DNA of 64,000 nt, taken from positions 3,100,001 through 3,164,000 of the forward strand of contig NZ_JAIEZP010000001.1 in NCBI RefSeq assembly GCF_019679475.1, read 5' to 3'. The DNA comes from Hyphomonas sediminis (GTDB taxonomy: Bacteria; Pseudomonadota; Alphaproteobacteria; Caulobacterales; Hyphomonadaceae). The notes under the pieces are model-generated. The model searched no databases, was not told the DNA's origin, and saw only the letters and a program-made list of their open reading frames with translations. The position numbers and the translations under genes are program-made. Of the stretch, positions 35,216-44,822 are shown piece after piece. The stretch's first letter is position 1; each line of letters starts with the position of its first letter.

Positions 35216-36343
35216 TCAATCCTCCGACTTGGATGAGGCAAACGTGAAAAGGAGATCAAGTGCCCGGCCGGCATTGGCGCGTTCGCCAGCGGAGAGCGCT
35301 GGATTGAGCTTTCGCATCAGGAGCTCATCGGCAGCCGCCCGAACGCTGCCAGTTGCGTCCAAAGTGTCAAGATCGGATGCCTCCACAATTACTTCCAGCT
35401 CTTGATCTCGGACGTCGAGATAGGCCAGCCTGGCCTCAAGATCAGCAAGCACACCACTCAGGGCTTGACGATCAGCATGCGCTAGCCTTCCGGAGAGCGA
35501 TAAGCGTGCAAGCGTCATGCGAGCAGCACCTTCGCCGACAACGGCCGGGATTATCCTTGCGATGTCCTCAGGCCCGAAAAGCTCGAGCGCAATAACTGGC
35601 CAGGCAAACTTTGCGCTACGTACGGACTTGACGATTGGGACCGCGCCTTGCGCTTCAATCGAAACAACCAGGACTGCGCCTCGGTCATTGTCGACATGCC
35701 GGTCAGGCTCAGGGGTTCCGGAATACCAGAGTCGGGGGCCCATCTGCCGGGTGCCGTGCCAATCCCCGAGTGCCAGATAGTCAAGATTTGCGGTGTCCGG
35801 ACGATTTTTGGCGATACGGGTGACCGCGGCCGTCTCGCTGGCAAAGTCTTCGACGCTCCCATGGGCAATGCCGATACGAATAACACCCTCCGGGGTCTGC
35901 GCGCTGTCCATGGCAGCCGTCAGATCACGACCAGGTGCCTTGTTATCCCAGGGCGCCGGTAGGAACCAAACTCCCGGCTCAGCTTCAACCGGTTCAGCCG
36001 TCAGAAGAAGCCGGACATTGCTGGATTTCTTTTGTGCCACCCGCGTCCAGAGCCGAGCTTTGCCGTTGACGTCGTGATTGCCAGGCATCAGCCACCATGT
36101 GACGTGTTTTGCCTCCGCCATCAGCTCGAGGGGTTGGGCGAGGGTTGCGTCTGACGGAGTCTCGCTGTCCCAAACATCTCCGGCAACAACGACATGGGCA
36201 ACGCCCTCTTCCCTAGCAATGTTCGCGATTGTTACGATGACATCGCGCCGCGCAGCCTTGAGCTGTCCGGAAAGGTCGCTGGCATACCCTGCGAAGGGCG
36301 CCCCGAGCTGCCAGTCTGCCGTATGTATGAACTTGAAAGCCAT
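35216..36343 (-). CDS. YhaO/SbcD-like (Mre11-type) metallophosphoesterase
   Basis: A 375-residue nuclease with the calcineurin-like metal-binding motifs in order: FIHTADWQLGAPF, VVVAGDVWDSE, LMPGNHDVNG, GIAHGSVEDF and LALGDWHG. These place two metal ions for DNA phosphodiester cleavage as in Mre11/SbcD. The gene starts the operon with the SMC ATPase, which follows after 2 bp. A strong promoter was not identified in the 469 bp upstream. Confidence 0.88.
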   Translation of the reverse strand: MAFKFIHTADWQLGAPFAGYASDLSGQLKAARRDVIVTIANIAREEGVAHVVVAGDVWDSETPSDATLAQPLELMAEAKHVTWWLMPGNHDVNGKARLWTRVAQKKSSNVRLLLTAEPVEAEPGVWFLPAPWDNKAPGRDLTAAMDSAQTPEGVIRIGIAHGSVEDFASETAAVTRIAKNRPDTANLDYLALGDWHGTRQMGPRLWYSGTPEPDRHVDNDRGAVLVVSIEAQGAVPIVKSVRSAKFAWPVIALELFGPEDIARIIPAVVGEGAARMTLARLSLSGRLAHADRQALSGVLADLEARLAYLDVRDQELEVIVEASDLDTLDATGSVRAAADELLMRKLNPALSAGERANAGRALDLLFTFASSKSED

Positions 36344-36812
36344 CTTATCTCACCGTCAAACGACTCAATTGCCCTACATCTTAGCTACCAAAGTTTCCCG
36401 CCAGTCAGCTCGTTGTAGTACCACCATAGAGAGACAAATTCATTAGCCGCAGTTGAGCCTTAAGGAAGCCTATCTGAATCACTATTATGAACAGCCGCAC
36501 TCCGAATGCTATTTTTGGATGCTGCCAATGCGCAACAAAATGCCCTAGGGTTGCGACCTCAAGGGGTTAAACTGCTACCTTTAAAAATGACCCGCACAAC
36601 GGAGCGTGCACCAGGATGACCTAGAACGAGAAATCCCGGGGCAGATCCAATTTCGAGTTGCGGAAATGCGCGAACAAGGAAAAATCTATTCCTCTGGAAT
36701 CGGCAGCAGGAAAACTTCGGCATTCATCCACCCTAGGGTACAAAGTGGATTTAGGCGGTTGGCGACAATTGTTGCCGCATTCCGTTAACTCAAACACAGC
36801 GTCGTTGGCCCC
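36344..36812. other. Intergenic stretch of 469 bp
   Basis: It separates the divergent nuclease and DUF4011-helicase genes. It is relatively AT-rich and holds only short, unconvincing reading frames (for example 36606-36788 on the plus strand). No RNA gene, repeat or IS end was recognised. It presumably contains two divergent promoters, which I could not place with confidence. Confidence 0.5.
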
Positions 36813-39800
36813 ATGCCTGATCAAGACTTTCTGGATCTCATCAAGGCGAAAGCCGAAAACATCAAACCAAAGTTGCTAGATCTCAGCCGACGGAATCCGT
36901 TGATTTCGACAAGGCTAACGGCTGCCTCCAATGCTCATATCAGAGTCGTCGATGAACTGCCTGACGTTCTTTTCTACAACCTGACTAATGGTCGGGGCAT
37001 GCGATTAATACCTCTGCCAGACATCAAAGAAGACCCTAGAGACGAAGACACGAAGCTATTCCGCAATGCCCTCTCAAATGCACGGATTACGGATGAGAAG
37101 TATCAAAGCGATTTAGAGGCAGTCGATCGTGATGCGGATGAATACCTCGATCGGACGAGGCAAATTGAGCGACGACTCAAAGATCGTGTTCGAGAACAAC
37201 TCGGGATGCCGCCGCGCGTTGAAGGTAAGGAGATCAACCTAGGCCAACACGCGAAGAACAACGGCATTACGCCGTCATACGAATTGCCCGAGCTGGATGA
37301 AGATGATCGTGAAGACAGACACGTCGATAACGACATCCAAACCCTTCTCCTTCCCAAGGACCTGGAGCGCAAACTCGGCAACATATCGTCCAAGTGCAGA
37401 ACCTGGCTTCAGGAAACCGGCATTAACGTTCTCCAAGTCGCATTCGGATTTCTTGAGTGGTCTGAACCCAATCAATCTGGCACCTCATTTGCGCCAATCA
37501 TTCTCTGCGGCGCCCAAATGGAGAAGCAGAGGACGCCAGATGGCGCCGAATACATTATTGCCGGACTTGGCGACGAGCCTGAGGCAAATTCAGTTTTGGC
37601 AGAAAAACTGAAGCTCGAATTCAATATCGAAATCCCTGCCTTCGAAGGCGGGTCAATCGAAGACTATTTCCGTGAACTCGCAGCCCTTGCGCCAAAAGAA
37701 ATCACCTGGCGTATTCGCCGACAGATCGCGATCGGCGTTTTCCCCTCCGCGAGAATGGCGATGTATCATGATATAGATACCTCTCATGCCAGATTCACTG
37801 AAAGTGAGACAATCCAGTCTCTTCTCGGCGGGACAAACAACGACGCCGCATCGCCCTTTGCGGAAGAATATGAAATTGATGAGCCGGAGATCGAGCAAAA
37901 AGTCCCCTGCCTCGTCCTTGATGCAGATTCATCTCAGTTCAGCACGCTTGTTGATATCGCCAGCGGGAAAAACCTGGCCGTAGAAGGTCCTCCGGGCACA
38001 GGTAAATCTCAGACCATCGTCAATGCTATTGCAGCAGCGCTCGCTGACGGCAAAAAGGTTCTATTCGTTGCAGAAAAGCTAGCAGCTCTGGACGTGGTCA
38101 AAGCCAGGCTGGAGGCTGTTGGACTTGGCGAGTTCCTCTTGCCTCTGCAGGCGGAGCGCTCGACGCGAGAACAGGTCATTGCTTCTGTTCGGTCACGGAT
38201 CGAGATGTCACAACCGAGCGGAGCCCTGCATTACAACAGCAAAATTGAAGAGTTTCGCGCGACAAGATCTGAACTCTCAAACTATATCCAGCTTTCAACA
38301 ACTCGGTTTGGAAACTCGGGGTTCACGATCCACGAGATTCTTTCCAAAGGCATCGCAAGCTCACCGGTCCTGGAATCTGTCCCGAAAGAGATCAGGGATG
38401 CCACAAACATTGCGGATCGCTATCTGAGCCGCACAGGAATTGCTGAACTTCAAAAGCTTGGAAATGACATCGCCAAAGCATCCGTCGAAGCAGAAGGAGC
38501 GCTGGACTATTGGAAAGGCACCCAGCTTGCAGACGCGAACATCTTCCATGTTGAAGACGCATGTAAGTTGGCAAGCAGTGCAGCAGATCAATTTGCTACA
38601 TGGGATAGGCAAAATCAGGAACTCAGCGCGCTCGGATTCACCAACTCCCTCAATCAGCAAACTCTGGCGGAACTTCGAGATGCGCTTTCGCGTCTTAAAG
38701 TGTTGGGATTTTCACTGCGTGATGAACGTCCGCGCAAATTGCTCGACGAAACCAACAGAGCCATCGCTCAAGAATACGCCGAGTTGAGTGATGCTATCCG
38801 CCGACGGGAAGCAACAACTCAGGAACTGTTCCGCGTACCATGCGACCGGCCATTGCTGGACCAAATAAGAAAGATTTCAGTTGTATGCGAGACCAACCAA
38901 TTCCGCGACCTAGACCTTACGACTCTGGAGTCTCATCTCGCGAAGCGCTCGAATGGAATCAGCGGTGCAAAAGTCCTTCTGGCCAGGCTAAAGCAGCTCT
39001 CCGACTTCGATCAGACCGCCGATCAGTGGAAGCTCGACGACCTTCATCAAGCACGCACGTTCATAGAAGCTGCAGGTGATGAAGCCCTGATACGTCGGAC
39101 AGCACAAAACTCAGGTGCTGCTGAAGCCCATCGGCTGCGTTCTCTATGCATTGAAGGCAAGGCGCTGCAAGAGGCCAGAGACGCCCTGTCGTCATCGATC
39201 AATTTCGATATCGACAGCCCGGCACAAGCCGTAGCAGAGGCTGTTGAAGCACTCAAAACAGCTGGACCGTTTAGTTTCCTATCCAGTCGCACTCGTCGTG
39301 CGGTTCGACTGTCAAAAACCATACTCAAAACGCCCACCTCTGACAGAAGCGCTACTGTCGAACTGCTGGAGGCGCTGCTCTCCTACCGGCGGAAGGAGAA
39401 TGAATTTGAGCAGAATGCCCAGGCCAAGCTCCTCTTTGGCATCCATTTCCGTGGCGTTGCCACAGATTTCGCCCCTTTTGAGAGGCTCGCAGAATATCTC
39501 GGCAAAATCCAGAAGACCTACATCAGCCCTCAATCACACCCCCTGAAGAAATTTTTGCTGACGGCCGAAACAACGCAATTGGCACTAATCCCGGCCATCG
39601 CTCCAAATCTGAAAGCTGAGACCCCCGCGGCTCTAGAAGCAGCGATCGTCTCGGCAGAGCAAAAGCTAACTCAGAATATGGAAGCACTGCGCGAATTGCG
39701 AGGTCTCGTCGCAAGCTTCGTCAGCCCGGATCAGATCACGAGCGATCACCTCCCTAAACTGATAGAAGATCTTGAATCACTCCTGGATGGCCGCATGGCG

Positions 39801-42236
39801 CTTCAAGCTAGTGAATCGGCAAAACAACTGGTTGGCCCTGCGTTTGATGGCAGCGAAGCCGCTGTGGCTTCTGTACGTTCACTGATCGATTGGTCGAAAT
39901 CTTCCAGCGCGAACGCACAGGCTCTAGCAGTGCTCCTTGCTTCAGCAAACCCTGAACGAGTCGAAGTTCTGATCAGCGACTGCATTGAAGCGATCACTTT
40001 GGCGACACAAAGACTGGCGAGCCTTTGCAGCCTGACAAAAATGGATGCCGGCCACTTTACCAATGGAAGAACGACCGCGGAGATTGCAGAATTTCTAAGA
40101 TCCGCTTCTCTCGATTCAGAAGGCCTGAAAAAACACTCTATTATGGCTGCCGTTGTTAACGATTTGGATCAAACCGGTTGCAGCGCACTCGTTGATAACT
40201 GCTTGTCAAAAGGTGAAGCGGGTCTCATAGCCGAAAGACTCGCTGCCCTTGCAACACGCTCACTTGCGAAATCTGTCTACGCAACTTATGGCGCCTCCCT
40301 CTCAAAATACTCCGGCCGACGACTAAATGAACTTCGTAGCCAGCTCGCCGCGCAAGATAAAAAACTCATTGAACTAGGCCGAAAACAGTTGCGTGCGAAA
40401 GTCTACGCGGATGCCAAGCCTCCCAGAGGAAATGGTCAGGGACGGAAATCGACCTGGACCCAGATGGCCCTCATCGAAAATGAGATCAGCAAACAGAAGC
40501 GATTCATTTCACTTCGCGATCTTACGGAACGGGCAGGAAGAGCCCTTCTGGAACTCAAGCCTTGCTGGATGATGTCGCCGCTGGCGGTTGCTCAATATGT
40601 TCCTAAAGAAGCTATCGAATTTGATCTCTGTATCATCGACGAAGCCTCTCAGATGAGACCGGAAGCGGCTCTTGGTGCTTTGATGCGTTCGAAACAGATT
40701 GTGGTCGTCGGCGACACAAACCAGCTTCCGCCCAGCAACTTCTTCAAGAAGCTCATCGAAGATGATGAAGTGGATGACGACGAAAACGTCCTGGATGAAT
40801 CCATCCTGGAGATGGCGAACGGAACCTTCCGCCCAGCCCGGCGCCTTCGCTGGCACTACCGATCCAGGCATTCAGGCTTGATCAAATTCTCCAATCGCAT
40901 CGTCTACGACGACAATTTGATTGTTTTCCCGTCCGCGTCAGAGAACATGGCGCATATGGGCGTTGAATATCAATACGTAGACGGACTCTACAAATCGGGA
41001 ACCAATGCAATCGAGGCCAGGGCCGTCGTGGATGCAGCGCTTCAGTTTATGAAGGAAGATCCGGACCGCTCACTTGGGATCGTGACCCTGAACCAGAAAC
41101 AAAGAGAGCTGATTTTCGAAGAGTTCGAGGACGCCTTGAATCGCGACCGATTAGCCGCTGCGTTTGTTGAGAAATGGCGCACAAAGAATGATGGCCTGGA
41201 AGAGTTTTTCATCAAGAACCTTGAAAATGTCCAAGGCGACGAACGAGATGTGATCTTCATCGGCACCGTCTATGGTCCTGAAACCAAAGGCGGCCGTGTT
41301 GCCCACCGCTTCGGCCCGATCAACGGCCTAGCGGGCAAGCGTCGTCTCAATGTTCTGTTTTCACGCGCCAAACAGAAGATCGTCACCTTCTCGTCAATGA
41401 AGGCAGCAGACATCACGGTCGAAGAAGGCGGAAATGCCGGCGTATACATGCTGAAGCGTTGGCTAGAATACAGCGCGACCGGCATGTTGGACGTGGGTAC
41501 TCAAACTGATCGACAGCCGGATTCAGATTTTGAAGTGTTCGTAATGAATCAAATAAAATCCATGGGGTATGAGCCCGTGCCTCAGATCGGGGTTGCCGGC
41601 TACTTCATAGACATTGGTGTGCGTCATCCTGATTGGCCACATGGATATGTTCTGGCAGTCGAATGCGATGGGGCAAGCTATCACTCCTCAAGGTCAGCAC
41701 GGGACCGCGATCGCCTGCGTCAGGAAATTCTGGAGGGTCTTGGTTGGCAGTTCCATCGGATTTGGTCGACTGATTGGTTCTCTAATCCTAATCGAGAGGC
41801 GGATCGGCTTCGCGAAGTCCTCTCTATTCGGATGGAAAATCTTCGCGCTCGCGAAGCTGAGTTTCGGCACATCAGCACCGATGAGGCAGCGTCACAGAAC
41901 GAAGGTCATGAGAATGGGCTTCGTGAAGACGAAAGTACGCCTGCGTACGGACCACTCTTTACCACTTCCACCAGCCCGGCCCCATCTCCAACAAGAACGA
42001 CCGGGGGTGTCAGTGTTGGCGATACGGTTCGGGTACGGTACGTCGACGGCGATCAAGCTACGATCGTGATTACGATTACGCGAGAGCGAACCGATATCGA
42101 GCGCGGGTTAGTTAACGTGAACGCCCCCCTGGCCGGTGCACTACTAGATGCGGAGGAAGGAGATGAAGTTGAAGTGCTGAACGGCGCATACATGCGGCGC
42201 GCTTTAATCGAGAAAATTGACAAAGGGGATGCCTAA
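36813..42236 (+). CDS. DUF4011 helicase with C-terminal REase_MTES/Vsr-like nuclease and GreA-C-like tail
   Basis: An 1807-residue protein. The N-terminal ~330 residues match the DUF4011 region (KPKLLDLSRRNPLISTRL). SF1 helicase motifs follow: Walker A VEGPPGTGKSQTIV near residue 392, a very long helical insertion, then CIIDEASQMRPE near 1272, GDTNQLPPS and late motifs (VQGDERDVIFIGTVYG, RRLNVLFSRAKQKIV). Residues ~1570-1670 form a short PD-(D/E)xK-like nuclease (YFIDIGVRHPDWPHGYVLAV, then ECDGASYHS and RIWSTDWFSN). The last ~75 residues (VSVGDTVRVRYVDGDQATIV) look like a GreA/GreB C-terminal domain. DUF4011-helicase-nuclease proteins have been described as single-gene anti-phage systems. It is a lone gene here. 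Domain calls are good; the GreA-like tail is a weaker call. Confidence 0.85.
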   Translation: MPDQDFLDLIKAKAENIKPKLLDLSRRNPLISTRLTAASNAHIRVVDELPDVLFYNLTNGRGMRLIPLPDIKEDPRDEDTKLFRNALSNARITDEKYQSDLEAVDRDADEYLDRTRQIERRLKDRVREQLGMPPRVEGKEINLGQHAKNNGITPSYELPELDEDDREDRHVDNDIQTLLLPKDLERKLGNISSKCRTWLQETGINVLQVAFGFLEWSEPNQSGTSFAPIILCGAQMEKQRTPDGAEYIIAGLGDEPEANSVLAEKLKLEFNIEIPAFEGGSIEDYFRELAALAPKEITWRIRRQIAIGVFPSARMAMYHDIDTSHARFTESETIQSLLGGTNNDAASPFAEEYEIDEPEIEQKVPCLVLDADSSQFSTLVDIASGKNLAVEGPPGTGKSQTIVNAIAAALADGKKVLFVAEKLAALDVVKARLEAVGLGEFLLPLQAERSTREQVIASVRSRIEMSQPSGALHYNSKIEEFRATRSELSNYIQLSTTRFGNSGFTIHEILSKGIASSPVLESVPKEIRDATNIADRYLSRTGIAELQKLGNDIAKASVEAEGALDYWKGTQLADANIFHVEDACKLASSAADQFATWDRQNQELSALGFTNSLNQQTLAELRDALSRLKVLGFSLRDERPRKLLDETNRAIAQEYAELSDAIRRREATTQELFRVPCDRPLLDQIRKISVVCETNQFRDLDLTTLESHLAKRSNGISGAKVLLARLKQLSDFDQTADQWKLDDLHQARTFIEAAGDEALIRRTAQNSGAAEAHRLRSLCIEGKALQEARDALSSSINFDIDSPAQAVAEAVEALKTAGPFSFLSSRTRRAVRLSKTILKTPTSDRSATVELLEALLSYRRKENEFEQNAQAKLLFGIHFRGVATDFAPFERLAEYLGKIQKTYISPQSHPLKKFLLTAETTQLALIPAIAPNLKAETPAALEAAIVSAEQKLTQNMEALRELRGLVASFVSPDQITSDHLPKLIEDLESLLDGRMALQASESAKQLVGPAFDGSEAAVASVRSLIDWSKSSSANAQALAVLLASANPERVEVLISDCIEAITLATQRLASLCSLTKMDAGHFTNGRTTAEIAEFLRSASLDSEGLKKHSIMAAVVNDLDQTGCSALVDNCLSKGEAGLIAERLAALATRSLAKSVYATYGASLSKYSGRRLNELRSQLAAQDKKLIELGRKQLRAKVYADAKPPRGNGQGRKSTWTQMALIENEISKQKRFISLRDLTERAGRALLELKPCWMMSPLAVAQYVPKEAIEFDLCIIDEASQMRPEAALGALMRSKQIVVVGDTNQLPPSNFFKKLIEDDEVDDDENVLDESILEMANGTFRPARRLRWHYRSRHSGLIKFSNRIVYDDNLIVFPSASENMAHMGVEYQYVDGLYKSGTNAIEARAVVDAALQFMKEDPDRSLGIVTLNQKQRELIFEEFEDALNRDRLAAAFVEKWRTKNDGLEEFFIKNLENVQGDERDVIFIGTVYGPETKGGRVAHRFGPINGLAGKRRLNVLFSRAKQKIVTFSSMKAADITVEEGGNAGVYMLKRWLEYSATGMLDVGTQTDRQPDSDFEVFVMNQIKSMGYEPVPQIGVAGYFIDIGVRHPDWPHGYVLAVECDGASYHSSRSARDRDRLRQEILEGLGWQFHRIWSTDWFSNPNREADRLREVLSIRMENLRAREAEFRHISTDEAASQNEGHENGLREDESTPAYGPLFTTSTSPAPSPTRTTGGVSVGDTVRVRYVDGDQATIVITITRERTDIERGLVNVNAPLAGALLDAEEGDEVEVLNGAYMRRALIEKIDKGDA

Positions 42237-42434
42237 GCATCGAGATAAGTTTCTGCGATCTACGGGACAATCGGAGATGTATCCCGTCTAAGCCCGACAG
42301 TAAAATCTGCCATCGACACGCCCAAGGACTACGCGAGATTCTGAATAACCGAGAGCGTAGGATTACAATACTGTCCGCCCACATATATCTCCCGGCGGTC
42401 TCGAACATCCGAAATGGCGATGAATGACCGCAGA

Positions 42435-43535
42435 TTACTTCCTGCCAGGCTTAGTCTTAAGAGCCTTTTCAAATGACGCCTTTCCTTCTTCGAAAGCCAA
42501 GTAGCCGACTTCGTCTGAAAGAAATTTAAGCACATTGGCGAGGATGAGACTTTCGGCTGTTCTACGAGTCAGTATCAGCGTTGTCGTCAAGCTCCCAATA
42601 TGACCAGCGACCATCTGCAATGGATCAGTCATACCCGAGTTGCTGGGGCCCACCAAGATCACATCCCCGCTCGCCTCCGCCATACCTAAGGAAGCATGTG
42701 AATGGCGGTTTCCTGCATGTGTGTGCTGCGATGCCCATTTGTAGCGGGGACGCCAATGATCGAGCTCTAGCGAAGCCTCTACATCTTCAAAGCGCGGCTT
42801 CCACTTGTCACTGCGGGGCAGCAGTGCCGGCTTAGCCCATCCAAACTCTGCATACATCTCATCTCCATAGCGTTTCGCAATAGTTGCGCACGTATCCTCA
42901 AACCTGACCAAATCTTCATTAGAGAAGGGGTCCAAATTGGCGCGCGACGCAAACTTGTTGAGCTGCAGTGCCGCTTCAAGTGATCTAAAATGGGCACTAA
43001 GCAAGTAACGTTCGGCGATAATATTTCCGTGCTTTCCAATGAACATTGCCACAATCAGTATCTCATGTAATGTCCGCCAACGGCTCAATGCACCTTCAGC
43101 ATACCCTCCTTTCATCAAATGGATGGCTTCACGCGCCACGAGAAGACCACGACCGTGTAGACGAGTTAGTGCTTCAAAAGCGCTGTCATTGGTGCGCATA
43201 GCTTCCGGGCGATAAGTCTCATTAAAATTACTCCCCACATCAGCAGCGATACACCACACAACCTCGATACGCTCAAAGCCGTTGCTCCAACGGTCGCCGT
43301 TTCTTTTTTCAAATTGTCGATCTTGACGGCGCTTCTTGCGCAACATCCTCGCTGAATCTGCAAGCACTGTCTGTGCAAGTTCTGGAGTTACCGCCGCAAT
43401 TAGTCTCTCTAGCGCGTTGCTCGCGGCTTGATCCGCTTGCTCCTCAGATTGTGCATGGGCGGTCGCACTCGCAATGAGATCTTCAACCAAATTGTTGTCG
43501 AACCAGTCGAACAAAGACATAAATGCTTTAGACAT
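42435..43535 (-). CDS. DUF5677-like protein
   Basis: A 366-residue, all-helical soluble protein. The central part (ALTRLHGRGLLVAREAIHLM, then GYAEGALSRWRTLHEILIVA, and later HTHAGNRHSHASLG) matches my memory of DUF5677, a family of helical proteins often found in accessory regions. The repeated R/H-rich pattern recalls HEPN-like folds, but no canonical RxxxxH was identified with confidence. It is convergent with the DUF4011 helicase and divergent from the AlbA_2 gene. A toxin or RNA-targeting role is only a possibility. Confidence 0.65.
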   Translation of the reverse strand: MSKAFMSLFDWFDNNLVEDLIASATAHAQSEEQADQAASNALERLIAAVTPELAQTVLADSARMLRKKRRQDRQFEKRNGDRWSNGFERIEVVWCIAADVGSNFNETYRPEAMRTNDSAFEALTRLHGRGLLVAREAIHLMKGGYAEGALSRWRTLHEILIVAMFIGKHGNIIAERYLLSAHFRSLEAALQLNKFASRANLDPFSNEDLVRFEDTCATIAKRYGDEMYAEFGWAKPALLPRSDKWKPRFEDVEASLELDHWRPRYKWASQHTHAGNRHSHASLGMAEASGDVILVGPSNSGMTDPLQMVAGHIGSLTTTLILTRRTAESLILANVLKFLSDEVGYLAFEEGKASFEKALKTKPGRK

Positions 43536-43685
43536 CTTATCACTTCACAAAAGATGATCTGCAGAAACAACCCGAATACACGACAGTTGTAGAACAAAAT
43601 CAGCTAACGCAAAATTGCGGCTCGACCGTCGGCTAGCTAAGTATTCCGCAGCGCATAAGAAAGTTTAAGAAAGGCAGCACTTTAG

Positions 43686-44765
43686 ATGGAGAACGACACC
43701 GGCGCCCAATTCTTGACAGCTATCCAGAGCCAAGAAATTTCTGAAGATCAAACCTTCGAGTTCAAGGCAAGAATCGAGCTTGATAGCCGACACCAAAAAG
43801 CTGATTTCATCAACGATATTGTTGCATTCCTAAATTCAGGCCCGGGCCATCTTTTTGTGGGTGTTCGCGAGAGCAAGGGCGTTTTTTCCGGCTGGCAACC
43901 CATTAAGCAGAACTGGGACGCATTCCATCGTCAAATTCTCTCTATAATCCAGGACAACATTACGCCAGTCCCGCACGCCGTGCGCGTGAATTGCATTGAA
44001 TTGGATGGAGATGGCTACATTGCGCGCATAGATCTTCCAGATCATCGAAATCGACCATATCAAAACAAACTGACCGGCGGATTCTACATCCGAACAGGCG
44101 CGAAGAACACCCCCATACCAAGGGATCGGGTGCACTCCTTCTTTACACAGATTGAAACGTTGGAGAAGGACACCGCGGACTTGATTGAGAGCGAAAACCA
44201 AGCATTAGAAGCGCGTGGACTCATTGACCTGCGCGCTACTTCGCTCCAAATCGCAGTCGTGCCTTTGGAGCACTACGAAAGGGATCAAGCGCCCTTTGAT
44301 CCGGGTTCCCAACCGCTCAAGTCGATGCGTCACTATCATTCCGAACGGAGTGGAGTCTTTAGAGGTTGTCAAAACGGAGTCGAGCTGATCGAACGAACAT
44401 TTTCCGGGGACGTGATATCACGATTTTTCATTGGCGATGATTGGCTGCTTCATTCTTGCGCTCTTCATCCGATTAAATTGTTCGAAGGCGGAGGGCGACT
44501 GGGATTGCACGAATTTCATACCGAACTGTTGAGGCATCTGCGAGATATCCAGCTGATTCTCGATGATTCAAAAATTTTCGGACCGTTCGGTTTACAGCTC
44601 AGGTTAAAAAACCTTCGCTCCGCCCCCGGAATGTCAAACGCTTTTCCAAATGCAGACACAGCATCTCTCCCTCGCCCTGTGCGTGTTGAAAGGCTCGATG
44701 ATGAAAACGTCCTTCGGCGCTTTTATCTAAAAGTCCGCACTATTTCCTTATATGGCAGCCCTTAA
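43686..44765 (+). CDS. AlbA_2 (Schlafen-like) domain protein
   Basis: A 359-residue protein. Residues ~18-135 form the AlbA_2 domain (FEFKARIELDSRHQKADFIN, DIVAFLNSGPGHLFVGVRES and GGFYIRTGAKNTPIPRDRVH), a fold related to Schlafen and often called putative DNA- or ATP-binding. The rest shows no recognised motif. AlbA_2 proteins are common in defence and toxin-antitoxin neighbourhoods; biochemical activity here is unknown. It is convergent with the type III restriction operon. Confidence 0.82.
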   Translation: MENDTGAQFLTAIQSQEISEDQTFEFKARIELDSRHQKADFINDIVAFLNSGPGHLFVGVRESKGVFSGWQPIKQNWDAFHRQILSIIQDNITPVPHAVRVNCIELDGDGYIARIDLPDHRNRPYQNKLTGGFYIRTGAKNTPIPRDRVHSFFTQIETLEKDTADLIESENQALEARGLIDLRATSLQIAVVPLEHYERDQAPFDPGSQPLKSMRHYHSERSGVFRGCQNGVELIERTFSGDVISRFFIGDDWLLHSCALHPIKLFEGGGRLGLHEFHTELLRHLRDIQLILDDSKIFGPFGLQLRLKNLRSAPGMSNAFPNADTASLPRPVRVERLDDENVLRRFYLKVRTISLYGSP

Positions 44766-44822
44766 TCAAGGCAGCTACTATTCTTTCAACTCGAAATGTC
44801 GCCAGTATTCGTTGAGTTACCT

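Noticed and set aside
36606-36788. 60-codon plus-strand ORF in the 469-bp spacer
   Set aside because: No start signal, no conserved pattern; unlikely to be a gene.
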